Of a DNA stretch of 64,000 nt, positions 54,738 through 63,098 are shown in pieces; within the stretch, counting starts at the first letter, position 1; every line of letters starts with the position of its first letter. This stretch comes from Planctomycetota bacterium. GTDB taxonomy: Bacteria; Planctomycetota; PUPC01; DSUN01. The position numbers and the translations under genes were made by a program. The notes under the pieces were generated by a model. That model made no database searches. It was not told where the DNA came from and was given only the letters and a program-made list of their open reading frames with translations. Location: assembly GCA_035384565.1 (NCBI GenBank), contig DAOOIT010000035.1, forward strand, positions 1-64,000, written 5' to 3'.

Positions 54738-56867
54738 ATGCAGAGCGCCTCCGGAGCTACCACGGGCACCTGGGCTTCCCTGATCAATCGGGCGGTGGCG
54801 CGGTTCCGCAGCGGCCTTCTCTGGGCCGTTGCCACATCCTGGGCCGCCTCCGCCGCCCAGGCTCCACCTGCCTCCCAAGCACCAGCAAAGAGGGCCACCG
54901 TGAAGGACAAGACGTTCGTCGCCTGGGTCTCGCCCGCCAACCTCACGCAGAAGGGCGGCAGCGTGCTCACACTGGAGAACCCCGGCGGGGTGTTCGACGC
55001 CCTCTGCTTCGCCGAATACCAGCCGGCCAAGTGGATGCTCGGCAGCGACTTCGGCCGACGCTGCCACCGCGACCAGGACGCCTGGCCCGCCGAGACTGCC
55101 GGCCCCGATACCGTGGTGCAGGTCGCCATCGTCTTTCGTGGCCGCGAGGTGTCGCTCTACCGAAACGCCCAGCCCTATGCCCGCTACACGATGGCCACCG
55201 AGCCGATCGCCTTCGACGAGCAGAGCACCGTGCTCATGGGCCTGCGCCACGTGGACGCCGGCAGGCCACACTGCTTCTTCACGGGCACGATCGAGGACGC
55301 CCGCATCTACGACACGGCCCTCGACGCCCAAACGCTCGCGTCGCTGAAGCCGAAGGAGCCCTCCGACCCCAAGCCCTTCGCCTGGTGGCCCTTCCGGGAC
55401 GGCAAGGCCGTGGACGCGATGGGCCGCTTCCCCGAGGGCCGGCTGGTGGACGGCGCGACGATCTCCGACGGCAAGCTGCACCTGCCCGGGCCCTCGAGCT
55501 ATCTGATCGCCGAGACGCTCGTGCCCCCCGACCTCACGACGCTCTACCACGAGAGCCTGCGTCCGCAGTTCCACTTCACGGCCCGGCAATGGACCCGCTA
55601 CAAGCTCAACCCCGGCCCCCACGAGGAGGGCTGGGTCAACGACGTCAACGGCCTCTTCTACCTCGACGGCGAGTACCACCTGTTCGCCCAGCGGTGGTGG
55701 AGCTGCTGGCTGCACGCCGTCAGCAGGGACCTGATCCACTGGGAGGAACTGCCGCCCGCCTTCGGCAAGGGCGGCAAGTTCGGCGGCACCCAGTCGGGCA
55801 GCGCCGTGGTGGACTCGGCCAACACCTCGGGCCTCGCCACGGGCCAGAACACGCCCGTCATCGTCGCCTTCTGGAGCAGCACCGATAACCTGAACCAGTG
55901 CATCTCTTACAGCAACGACCGCGGGCGCACCTGGACGAAGTGGGACAAGAACCCCGTCCTCGTCCACCCCGAACGCGACCCGCGCGTGTTCTGGTACGAG
56001 CCGGGCAAGAAGTGGGTCATGATCCTGTCCGGCCCCGGCGGCACCTACGTGCTCTTCGAGTCCACGAACCTCACGAGCTGGCGCAAGCTGGACACCCTGA
56101 AGGGCTTCTTCGAGTGCCCCGACATGTTCCCGCTGCCCCTGGACGGCGACCGGAGCCGCCTCCTGTGGGTGGTGATTGACGGCGACGGCAGCTACGCGGT
56201 CGGAGACTTCGATGGCGCCACGTTCAAGCCGGCCACGGAGAAGCGGCGCACCGCCGGCCCGCACTTCTATGCCACCCAGACCTGGAACCACGTCCCCGAG
56301 AGGGACGGGCGCCGCATCCAGATCGCCTGGATGCGGGGCGGCAGGTACCCCAACATGCCCTTCAACCAGCAACACACGTTCCCCTGCGAACTCACCCTGC
56401 GAACGCGCGGCGGCACGCCCCGCCTGTTCCGGAAGCCCATCGCCGAGATCGCCACCCTCCACAAAGGCAAGACCGAGACGAAGAACCAGGCGCTGGCAGC
56501 GGGCGCGGAGTTGAACCTCGCCGCGAAGGGCGACCTGTTCCACATCCTCGCCACGCTGGAGATGGCCGAAGGGGCCGAGGCCGCCTTCCGCATTCGGGGC
56601 GAGACGTTGGCCTTTGCGACAGACAGGCTGACGATCCAGGGTTACACGGCCCCCGTGACCCCTCAGGGCGCGAAGCTGACCCTGGAACTGCTCGTGGACC
56701 GCACGTCCATCGAAGCCTTCGCCAACGAGGGCGAGGCGTCGGTGGCGGCCTGCTTCCTCCCGACCGATGAGACGCTCGCCCTCAAGTGCCTCAGGGGAAG
56801 CGTCCGGATCGCGGCCATCGAGGCGTATGAGCTGGAGTCCATCTGGAAGGACGCGCCGAGAAGATGA
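54738..56867 (+). CDS. Secreted GH32 fructan hydrolase with N-terminal LamG-like domain
   Basis: 709 residues. A signal-like segment (to about residue 45, AASAAQAPP) is followed by a concanavalin/LamG-like domain (about 55-210). The GH32 five-blade propeller then shows all three acidic residues: Asp nucleophile in GWVNDVNGLFY (usual WMNDPNG, Pro replaced by Val), Asp in ERDPRVFW (RDP) and acid/base Glu in FFECPDMF (EC). A C-terminal beta-sandwich ends with LLVDRTSIEAFANEGE. It should hydrolyse fructans, levan or sucrose outside the cytoplasm. The GyrI-like gene follows after 66 bases. Confidence 0.9.
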   Translation: MQSASGATTGTWASLINRAVARFRSGLLWAVATSWAASAAQAPPASQAPAKRATVKDKTFVAWVSPANLTQKGGSVLTLENPGGVFDALCFAEYQPAKWMLGSDFGRRCHRDQDAWPAETAGPDTVVQVAIVFRGREVSLYRNAQPYARYTMATEPIAFDEQSTVLMGLRHVDAGRPHCFFTGTIEDARIYDTALDAQTLASLKPKEPSDPKPFAWWPFRDGKAVDAMGRFPEGRLVDGATISDGKLHLPGPSSYLIAETLVPPDLTTLYHESLRPQFHFTARQWTRYKLNPGPHEEGWVNDVNGLFYLDGEYHLFAQRWWSCWLHAVSRDLIHWEELPPAFGKGGKFGGTQSGSAVVDSANTSGLATGQNTPVIVAFWSSTDNLNQCISYSNDRGRTWTKWDKNPVLVHPERDPRVFWYEPGKKWVMILSGPGGTYVLFESTNLTSWRKLDTLKGFFECPDMFPLPLDGDRSRLLWVVIDGDGSYAVGDFDGATFKPATEKRRTAGPHFYATQTWNHVPERDGRRIQIAWMRGGRYPNMPFNQQHTFPCELTLRTRGGTPRLFRKPIAEIATLHKGKTETKNQALAAGAELNLAAKGDLFHILATLEMAEGAEAAFRIRGETLAFATDRLTIQGYTAPVTPQGAKLTLELLVDRTSIEAFANEGEASVAACFLPTDETLALKCLRGSVRIAAIEAYELESIWKDAPRR

Positions 56868-56933
56868 GCCCGCGCAGGCCCCGCCGCGGCACGCTGGCCG
56901 CCGGCGAGGGCCCGCTCAAGAAAGGAGACGCCG

Positions 56934-57524
56934 ATGCCGAGAAGCCTGTTGTGCGCCCTGTGGGCCGGCCTGGCATTGGCGGCGTGCCTCGCCGCCGAGG
57001 AGCCGAAGAAACCGCCCGAGGCCAAGCCGGAGTTCGTGATCGGCGAGATGCGAATCCAGACCTTCCCGGCCCGGACCTATCTCTATGCGGAGCGCGAGAC
57101 GACGATCGCCAAGGTCGGCCAGACCTTCGCCGAAGTCGTGCCCCCGCTCGTCAAGGTGGCCGAGGCGGGCCAGGCGCGCATCACCGGGCCGCTCGTGTCG
57201 GTGGCCGTGGGCGCGACGGGCGAGCCCGACGCCCCCTTCAAGCTCTTCGTCGGCTTCCTCGTGGCCGACGACACGAAGCCCGTGGGAGGCTTCCAGGTGA
57301 AGAAGCTGGCCGAGTTCCGCTGCGCGACGGTGCTCTACTCAGGCCCGTCGGCCAAGACGAGCCAGGCCTACGGCAGGCTCTTCGAGGCCCTCACCGCCGC
57401 CGGCCACGTGCCCACCGGCGAAACGCGCGAATACAACCTCTACTGGGAGTCGCCCGAGTCGCCGAACAACGTGATGCTCATCCAGGCGGGCGTCAAGAGC
57501 CCCGAGGCCGCCGGCCAGTTCTGA
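56934..57524 (+). CDS. Exported GyrI-like effector-binding-domain protein
   Basis: 196 residues. Signal peptide about 1-21 (ALAACLAAEE, possibly a lipobox). The rest matches the SOUL/GyrI-like small-molecule binding fold: VGQTFAEVVPPLV, ITGPLVSVAVG, LFVGFLVADDTKPVGGFQVKKL, FRCATVLYSGP, and the end EYNLYWESPESPNNVMLIQAG. Exported single-domain members of this fold have no known activity. AAGGAG lies nine bases before the ATG. Confidence 0.8.
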   Translation: MPRSLLCALWAGLALAACLAAEEPKKPPEAKPEFVIGEMRIQTFPARTYLYAERETTIAKVGQTFAEVVPPLVKVAEAGQARITGPLVSVAVGATGEPDAPFKLFVGFLVADDTKPVGGFQVKKLAEFRCATVLYSGPSAKTSQAYGRLFEALTAAGHVPTGETREYNLYWESPESPNNVMLIQAGVKSPEAAGQF

Positions 57525-57572
57525 CCGCGCGGCCGGTGTTGCCTGAGCTACAACGAACCGGGGACTGGGGTC

Positions 57573-58967
57573 ATGGGGCCATTGCGCCGCTGGGTCTCGC
57601 ATCACGTCGCCTACCCGCTGATGCTCGCGTGGATGTCGGCGCGCCGCGGTGGCACGTGGCGCCCGATGCATCGCCTCCGCGAGTTGGATGCGCTGTCGCG
57701 TGCCGAGCCACGCGTGTGGCAGGCGTTCCGCAACCAACAGCTCGTCCGCTGCCTCACGAGCGCGCTGGGCCACATCCCCTTCTACCGTGGTCTGCCGGCC
57801 CGCCTGCGCGACCTCGTACGCGACGACCCCATGGAGGCGCTGCGCCAGTTCCCCATCGTGACGAAGCGCGACATGCAGGACCGCGCCCAGGAACTCCTGG
57901 CCGACATCGAGCCGCCCGGCGGCCGCGCGACGAGTTGGACCAGCGGCTCGACGGGCCAGCCGACACAGTACTGGGTGGACTGCCGCCGGTGGCCCGTCCG
58001 CTTCCTGGCGGGGTTTCGCGACAAGATGCGCCTCGGCTGGCGCCCGGGCGATCCCGGGGCGCTGATCGAGGTGCCGAGCGCGCTGTTCTGGGAACGCCCG
58101 TGGTTCCGCCGCGTTCTCAACCGCCTCGGCGGCACGTACGTCGGCATCAACGTCCACACGATGACGCGCGAGTCGTCGCGCGCCTTCCTCGAGACGATGG
58201 AACGCCATCGGCCCGTCTACATCCGCGGCATCGCGTCGGGGGTGGACGACTTCGCCGGGCTGCTCGAGGCCCAGGGCCTCGAAGGCCGCGCCCGAGGGCT
58301 GGGCCTCAAGGCCATCACCACCTGCTGCGAGAAGCTCTATCCCCACCATCGCGAGCGGATCGAGCGGGTCTTCGGCACACGCGTCTTCGACCTCTACGGC
58401 TGCAACGAGTTCGGGCCGATGGCGCTCGAGTGCGCCGAGCACAATGGCCTCCACGTGGCCGCCGACACCCTGGTGCTGGAGATCGTGGACGACAGGGGCC
58501 AGCCTCTGCCCCCCGGCCAGAGCGGGCGCGTCGTGGTCACCGACCCGTGGAACCTGGGCTTCGCGCTCATCCGCCTCGACCTGGGCGACGTGGCCAGCTA
58601 CCTGCCCAATGAGCCCCCCTGCCCCTGCGGCGTCACGTTCCCGCGCATCGCGCCCGTAGACGGCCGTCAGATGGATTTCGTCACGCTCCCCGACGGCCGG
58701 CGCGTCCATGGCCTGCACTTTGCCGGCCACCTCAACAAGGCCAAGGGAGTGCGCCAGTACCGCTTCGTGCAGGAGCGGCCCGACGAGTTGACGCTCTTCA
58801 TCGTGGGCGATCCCGCGGCCGCGGAGCCCCAGCTCGCGAAAGTGCGCGGCGTCACCCCGCCCGGGATGCGGCTGGACATCCGGTTTGTGGACGAGCTGCC
58901 CCGCACCGACCGCGGCAAGCGGCTGTACGTCGTGTCGCGGGTGCGCCCGGAGCCCCATCGAAGCTGA
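57573..58967 (+). CDS. PaaK/CapK-like adenylate-forming ligase
   Basis: 464 residues. TSWTSGSTGQPTQYW (ATP-binding P-loop), DLYGCNEFGPMALEC (A5-type) and LIRLDLGDVASYL (A7-type) place it in the phenylacetate-CoA ligase-like group of AMP-forming enzymes. CPCGVTFPRI resembles the Cys pair seen in PaaK-like proteins. These activate a carboxylic acid as acyl-AMP, sometimes for CoA or for cell-surface polymer modification. The N-terminus (HHVAYPLMLAWMSARRGG) is CapK-like. Substrate unknown; the DNA methylase downstream has its own promoter. Confidence 0.86.
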   Translation: MGPLRRWVSHHVAYPLMLAWMSARRGGTWRPMHRLRELDALSRAEPRVWQAFRNQQLVRCLTSALGHIPFYRGLPARLRDLVRDDPMEALRQFPIVTKRDMQDRAQELLADIEPPGGRATSWTSGSTGQPTQYWVDCRRWPVRFLAGFRDKMRLGWRPGDPGALIEVPSALFWERPWFRRVLNRLGGTYVGINVHTMTRESSRAFLETMERHRPVYIRGIASGVDDFAGLLEAQGLEGRARGLGLKAITTCCEKLYPHHRERIERVFGTRVFDLYGCNEFGPMALECAEHNGLHVAADTLVLEIVDDRGQPLPPGQSGRVVVTDPWNLGFALIRLDLGDVASYLPNEPPCPCGVTFPRIAPVDGRQMDFVTLPDGRRVHGLHFAGHLNKAKGVRQYRFVQERPDELTLFIVGDPAAAEPQLAKVRGVTPPGMRLDIRFVDELPRTDRGKRLYVVSRVRPEPHRS

Positions 58968-58974
58968 AAGCTCC

Positions 58975-59003
58975 TTGACATTGGTCCCCGCGCCCGGTAG
59001 GCT
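58975..59003 (+). promoter_or_regulatory. Sigma-70 promoter of the DNA methylase gene
   Basis: TTGACA (58975-58980), 17 bases, TAGGCT (58998-59003), directly after the ligase stop codon. Confidence 0.75.
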
Positions 59004-59065
59004 AGTGGCGTTGGCATCGCCTCCCCCTCCGCTGGCCCTCCCCGACAAGAGGCCCCTTCGGCCCG

Positions 59066-60589
59066 ATGGCTGGCTCCTTCGCCCTCGACGCGCTCGAGGC
59101 CGCCGTGCAGAGTCAGGCGCGCGGTCTCGGCGCACACTACACGCCGTACGAGATCGTCGAGCGGATCGTCCGCACCACGCTCGGCCCGCTGTGCGCGGGC
59201 CTTGCCGCGCACGAGGTGCCGGCCCTGCGCGTGCTCGACCCCGCGGTGGGCAGCGGGCGCTTCCTGGTGGCCGCGCTCGACTTCCTGACGCATGCCGCGG
59301 GGGGCGACGGGCGCACCCGCGCGCTCATCGGGAGACAGTGCCTCTACGGGGTGGACGTGGACCCCTGCGCGGTGGACCTGGCGCGCAGGGCCGTAGCGGC
59401 CGCCGCGGAGGTGTTGCCGGAGGAACTCGCCCGCCACCTCGTTGTGGGCGACAGCCTGCTCGCCGGCCCGGCGGCGCTTCTCGGGGCGGAGGCCTTCGAT
59501 GCGGTGCTGGCCAATCCGCCCTGGATCTCGTACTCGGGACGCCACGCGGCGGCCATCGAGCCGGCCCGTCGCCGGCGCCTCGCCGAACGCTTCGCGTCGT
59601 TCCGCGGCTGGCCGACGACGCACGGCGCGTTCCTGGAGTTGGCGGCGGGCCTCCTGCGCCCGGGCGGCCGCGCCGCGCTCGTGGTGCCCCAACAGATGTG
59701 CCATCTGGCCGGTTACGAGGCGGCGCGGCGGGCCGCCGATGCGCTCTGCTGCCTCGAGCCGCCCCCCGAAATGCTGGGCGAGGGGTGCTTCGACGGCGTC
59801 GTGCAGCCGGCCGCGGTCCTCTACCTTCGCCGCAGGACCGGCGGCGAGTCGGGTGCCTGGGCCGCTGACGAACCGCTCGCTCACGGGGCGGAGGTCCGTT
59901 CGTTCCTGGAGCAGATGCGCCGCCACCCGCCCGCGCCGCCCGGCACGTTCCGCGACCCGGGCGTTCACACGGGCAACAGCGCGGCCCTGCTGCTGTATGA
60001 CGAGCCGGCAGAGGGGCGGGTGCCGGTGCGCGAGGGCCGCTGCATCCACCCCTTTTCGCTCGACGAGCCGCGCCGGTGGCTCGACGCGGCGCCGCGGCTA
60101 CCCCCGGGCCGCTACTGCCGCATCGGGCGGCCCGAGGCGTGCCTCGGGGCGCGCATCCTGCTGCGCCAGACGGCGAACCGGCCCGTCGCGGCCCGCCACA
60201 CGGCGCCGGCATACTTCCGGAACAGCGTGCTCGCCTGCTACGGGATTTCAGGGCTGGACGACGCGGCGCTCCTCGGCCTCCTGAACAGCGCGCCGGTGGC
60301 GTTCTATCACCGGTGCTGCCATGCCGACAGCGGCCAGCGTGCGTTTCCCCAGGTGAAGGTGAGCCACCTCCAGGCTCTGCCCATCGCCCGCGAGGCGGGG
60401 GAGCTGGCGCCGCTCGCGCGGCGCCTGGAGGCGCTGGCCGCCGAGCCCGAGGGCCGGCCCGCCTTGCGGGCGGCGGCAATCGCGCAGCTCGACCGCCTGG
60501 CCTGTCGGGCCTATGGCCTCAGCGCGTCGGCCGAGGCCTGGGTGATGGGCTGGGCGAAGGCAGAGCGGGGGGAGGAAAAAGAAAAATAG
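59066..60589 (+). CDS. Solitary N6-adenine DNA methyltransferase (type IIG-like)
   Basis: 507 residues. ALGAHYTP-type start (GLGAHYTPYEIVERIV), motif I LDPAVGSGRFL (about 53-63), YGVDVDPCAVDLAR, and motif IV ANPPWISY (about 150-157) identify a gamma-type N6-adenine methylase. The C-terminal half contains CYGISGLDDAALLGLLNSAP and QVKVSHLQALPI, as in the TaqI-type recognition domain of type IIG enzymes and PglX. No nuclease domain is visible at the N-terminus, and the flanking genes are not restriction or BREX genes. So it is either an orphan methylase or the modification part of a system whose other parts are elsewhere. Confidence 0.87.
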   Translation: MAGSFALDALEAAVQSQARGLGAHYTPYEIVERIVRTTLGPLCAGLAAHEVPALRVLDPAVGSGRFLVAALDFLTHAAGGDGRTRALIGRQCLYGVDVDPCAVDLARRAVAAAAEVLPEELARHLVVGDSLLAGPAALLGAEAFDAVLANPPWISYSGRHAAAIEPARRRRLAERFASFRGWPTTHGAFLELAAGLLRPGGRAALVVPQQMCHLAGYEAARRAADALCCLEPPPEMLGEGCFDGVVQPAAVLYLRRRTGGESGAWAADEPLAHGAEVRSFLEQMRRHPPAPPGTFRDPGVHTGNSAALLLYDEPAEGRVPVREGRCIHPFSLDEPRRWLDAAPRLPPGRYCRIGRPEACLGARILLRQTANRPVAARHTAPAYFRNSVLACYGISGLDDAALLGLLNSAPVAFYHRCCHADSGQRAFPQVKVSHLQALPIAREAGELAPLARRLEALAAEPEGRPALRAAAIAQLDRLACRAYGLSASAEAWVMGWAKAERGEEKEK

Positions 60590-60839
60590 CGGGGGCGATT
60601 GGCGGCACTTTGAGGACTCCTGCGGGGTTTGCACCCACGCACGAGCCAGGGAATACAGTGCGCGAGAGAAGCTTTCGCCGGGCGTCCCGACCGCCGCGGT
60701 GGCCAACTCGCGGGCGGCGGGGGGGTATCCGCGAGTTCCCGTTCCACCGAGGCGGCCGGAGAAGACGCCGGTTCGCACCAATCGCCCCCGAGCTTGTCAA
60801 AGTTGGGCCCCTCGCCCCGGCGCCATCACGTGAGAGCCG

Positions 60840-61240
60840 ATGCAGCGCCGATGCCTTGTCCGCCTACTGAGTTTCCACTCTCGATGCCACGCGGTTTGAG
60901 GGGCCGCAGCCGATGCGACGCTTCGCATCTGACTGATCTTTATTAGAGCAACAACCATGCCACTGCGACGCAAATTCCTGCTCATGATCGGTTCAGGATG
61001 CGGTGCCATCGCCGTAAACATCGTTTTGTCAACAAGTTGCGTGCTGCACATCCCAGGCTGACGAGGGCCCGAACCAGCGCCTTGAGGGTTGGCGATGGCG
61101 CCATCGAGATAAGAAGCTGACTTCAGATAAACGGGTTGCATGCGCCAGCAGTAATCGCTTAAGTCGTGCTAATACAATTAGTTAGGCCAGATGCCACAGA
61201 CTTGTGGCGCTTCTGTGGCGCCCCCTGGGCGATGCGGGGC
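60840..61240. other. AT-rich intergenic stretch of unknown content
   Basis: The gap 60590-61312 (723 bp) holds no gene I can support. Within it, about 60840-61240 drops to near 50% G+C (47% in 61141-61200) against roughly two thirds around it. A 34-codon frame (60957-61061, MPLRRKFLLMIGSGCGAIAV...) encodes a hydrophobic peptide with two Cys but has no ribosome site. GCTTAAGTCGTGCTAATACA at about 61157 is promoter-like. Possible non-coding RNA or remnant of acquired DNA; undecided. Confidence 0.35.
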
Positions 61241-61312
61241 TGTAGGAGGCGAGGCAGGGGCGACTTGGCTTGGGGGGTGGCAGGCTATCTATCGCGCAGG
61301 CGCCTGGGGCGG

Positions 61313-62944
61313 CTAGCTCTCGGCGCCAACGAGTTCCTGCACCACGGCGGGGTCCACGAGGCCCGCGAGCTTGCGGAGGGCGAGGGCCTCGATCTGGCGG
61401 ACCCGCTCGCGGCTGACCTGGAAGCGACGGCCGATCTGCTCGAGGGTTTCGGCCTTGCGCCCGACGCCGAAGCGAGCGACGAGGACCTCGCGCTCGCGTG
61501 GGCTGAGTTCCAGGAGCAGCGAGGCGACGGTGGAGCGCAGGACCTCGCGGAAGTCGCGCCCGGCGGTGCCCGGCTCGGCGACGCGCTCGTCACCATGAGC
61601 CTCGATGAGTTCCTCGGTGCCGGTCATCTCGAGGTGGTGGCGCTGGGCCTCGCGCGGGAGGGTCTTGGCGAAGTTCTTGCGGATGGCCCAGCTCGCGTAG
61701 GTGGAGAAGCGCACGCCGCGGGCGATGTCGAATTTCTCGATGGCCTGCATGAGACTCACCGTGCCGTCGCTCACCAGGTCGTCGAGCCGGCGGCCCGAGC
61801 CGAGGTGGCGGCTGGCCAGGTGCACGACGAGGCGCAGGTTGGCGACGACCAGGCAGTTGCGCGCGGCCACGGCGTGGTCGTGCAGGCGCACGAGGCGCTG
61901 GAGCTGCGCGTCGGTGAGCTCCGAGGGCTTCAGCTCCTCGCGTGCGCGGGCCAGGAGGCACTTGGCGAGGTTGTAGCGGCGGAAGAGACGCTCCTCGCGC
62001 TCGGCGTCCAGCGGGCCCTCGATGCGGCTCTCGTCCACCTCCTCAGGCGGCAGGTCGCCCAGGATGGCCTGCTCGGCGTCGGCACGGTCGAAGTCGGGCG
62101 AGGGGACGAAGGACCACTCGGTGCCGAGCACCTCGTCCACGACCACCTGGCGGACGGCGTGGCTGACGGCGCGGGTGCCGATGAGGAACGAACGGGCGAG
62201 CTCGCGCGGCTGGTAGCCGTGGCGGTAGAGGGCGAGAAGCTGGCGGCGTTCGTCGTCGGTGAGCGGCTTGGGGCTGGGCGCGAAGATGGCCGTGCCGGGA
62301 TGCTCGCGCGCGTAGTCGGCCAGCACGCGGCGCACGGCGTCGTGCGAGCAGCCGAACTCGCGGGCCAGGCGGCCCACGGCCTCGGTCGCCGTGAGGTCGT
62401 GCGCCAGCGAGAGCTCGAAGGCCCGCGCCAACAGGGCGCGGCGGGCCTCCGCGTCGAGGTACGAGTAGGCGCGCGTGCGGCCGATGATGTCGGGGTGCGC
62501 CTCGACGAAGGCCTCGAGATCGCCCTGGCACACGCCCGAACGCTTCTTGCCGTTGGGGAACACGAAGCGCAGCGTCACCAGGCCCTGCGCGCGCCAGCGG
62601 CGCAGGGTCTTGAGCGACACGTCGTAGCTGCGGCACACCTCCTCGAGGGCCAGCACCGGCTCGCCCGCCGAGGCCACGGGCAAGTCGAGCGAGTCGCTCA
62701 GCTCGTGCAGCAGCGTCATCAGGTCGGCCTGGAGCGAGGCGCCCTCGAACACCGCGTGCGGCGCGTCGTCGGGCCGGAAGCGGGTGATCTGGTAGACCAC
62801 GTAGTCGTAGGGGTAGGATTGGGCGGGGTCGAGCAGCGGGGCGAACTTACGCAAACGGCCGAGTTGCTCGACCTTGCGCTTGCAGGGCGTGTAGGCGAAC
62901 TGACGGGCCAGCTCGCCGATCAGGGCGTTGCGGTAGCGCGCCAA
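61313..62944 (-). CDS. Sigma-70 family factor with N-terminal MerR-like domain
   Basis: 543 residues. The C-terminal half is a sigma-70 factor: region 2 (NLRLVVHLASRHLGSGRRLDDLVSDG and KFDIARGVRFSTYASWAIRK) and region 4 (LSPREREVLVARFG with the helix-turn-helix TLEQIGRRFQVSRERVRQIE). The first half is unusual: about 100-135 (EEVCRSYDVSLKTLRRWRAQGL) is a MerR/excisionase-type helix-turn-helix, followed by two further HTH-like segments (EAVGRLAREFGCSHDAVRRVL and REL ARSFLIGTRAVSHAVR). Region 1.2 is not evident. It may be a lineage-specific sigma factor that binds extra upstream DNA. TTG start with GGAGG six bases upstream. Own promoter at 62974-63002. Confidence 0.86.
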   Translation of the reverse strand: MARYRNALIGELARQFAYTPCKRKVEQLGRLRKFAPLLDPAQSYPYDYVVYQITRFRPDDAPHAVFEGASLQADLMTLLHELSDSLDLPVASAGEPVLALEEVCRSYDVSLKTLRRWRAQGLVTLRFVFPNGKKRSGVCQGDLEAFVEAHPDIIGRTRAYSYLDAEARRALLARAFELSLAHDLTATEAVGRLAREFGCSHDAVRRVLADYAREHPGTAIFAPSPKPLTDDERRQLLALYRHGYQPRELARSFLIGTRAVSHAVRQVVVDEVLGTEWSFVPSPDFDRADAEQAILGDLPPEEVDESRIEGPLDAEREERLFRRYNLAKCLLARAREELKPSELTDAQLQRLVRLHDHAVAARNCLVVANLRLVVHLASRHLGSGRRLDDLVSDGTVSLMQAIEKFDIARGVRFSTYASWAIRKNFAKTLPREAQRHHLEMTGTEELIEAHGDERVAEPGTAGRDFREVLRSTVASLLLELSPREREVLVARFGVGRKAETLEQIGRRFQVSRERVRQIEALALRKLAGLVDPAVVQELVGAES

Positions 62945-62973
62945 GCCGAACCTCCGCTTCCCGCCGCCCCATG

Positions 62974-63002
62974 AGTATACTACGGAGCCGCCATCCCGTC
63001 AA
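62974..63002 (-). promoter_or_regulatory. Sigma-70 promoter of the sigma factor gene
   Basis: Minus strand TTGACG (63002-62997), 17 bases, TATACT (62979-62974). Confidence 0.8.
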
Positions 63003-63037
63003 TCACCTTTTTCCTCGCTCCGCGCGGCTTCGCGGCT

Positions 63038-63066
63038 TTGATTTCCCCATCTCCCGCCGATATACT
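63038..63066 (+). promoter_or_regulatory. Sigma-70 promoter of the CBM9-like gene
   Basis: TTGATT (63038-63043), 17 bases, TATACT (63061-63066), divergent from the sigma factor promoter. Confidence 0.75.
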
Positions 63067-63098
63067 GGGGGTGGGACGTGGGCCGCCCTGGGGAAACC

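Noticed and set aside
59066..60589. BREX system (PglX)
   Set aside because: The methylase is much shorter than PglX and no brx genes are adjacent.
60957..61061. Small hydrophobic peptide gene (possible signal peptide or autoinducer)
   Set aside because: No ribosome site and no processing or sensor genes adjacent; left as part of the unexplained AT-rich stretch.
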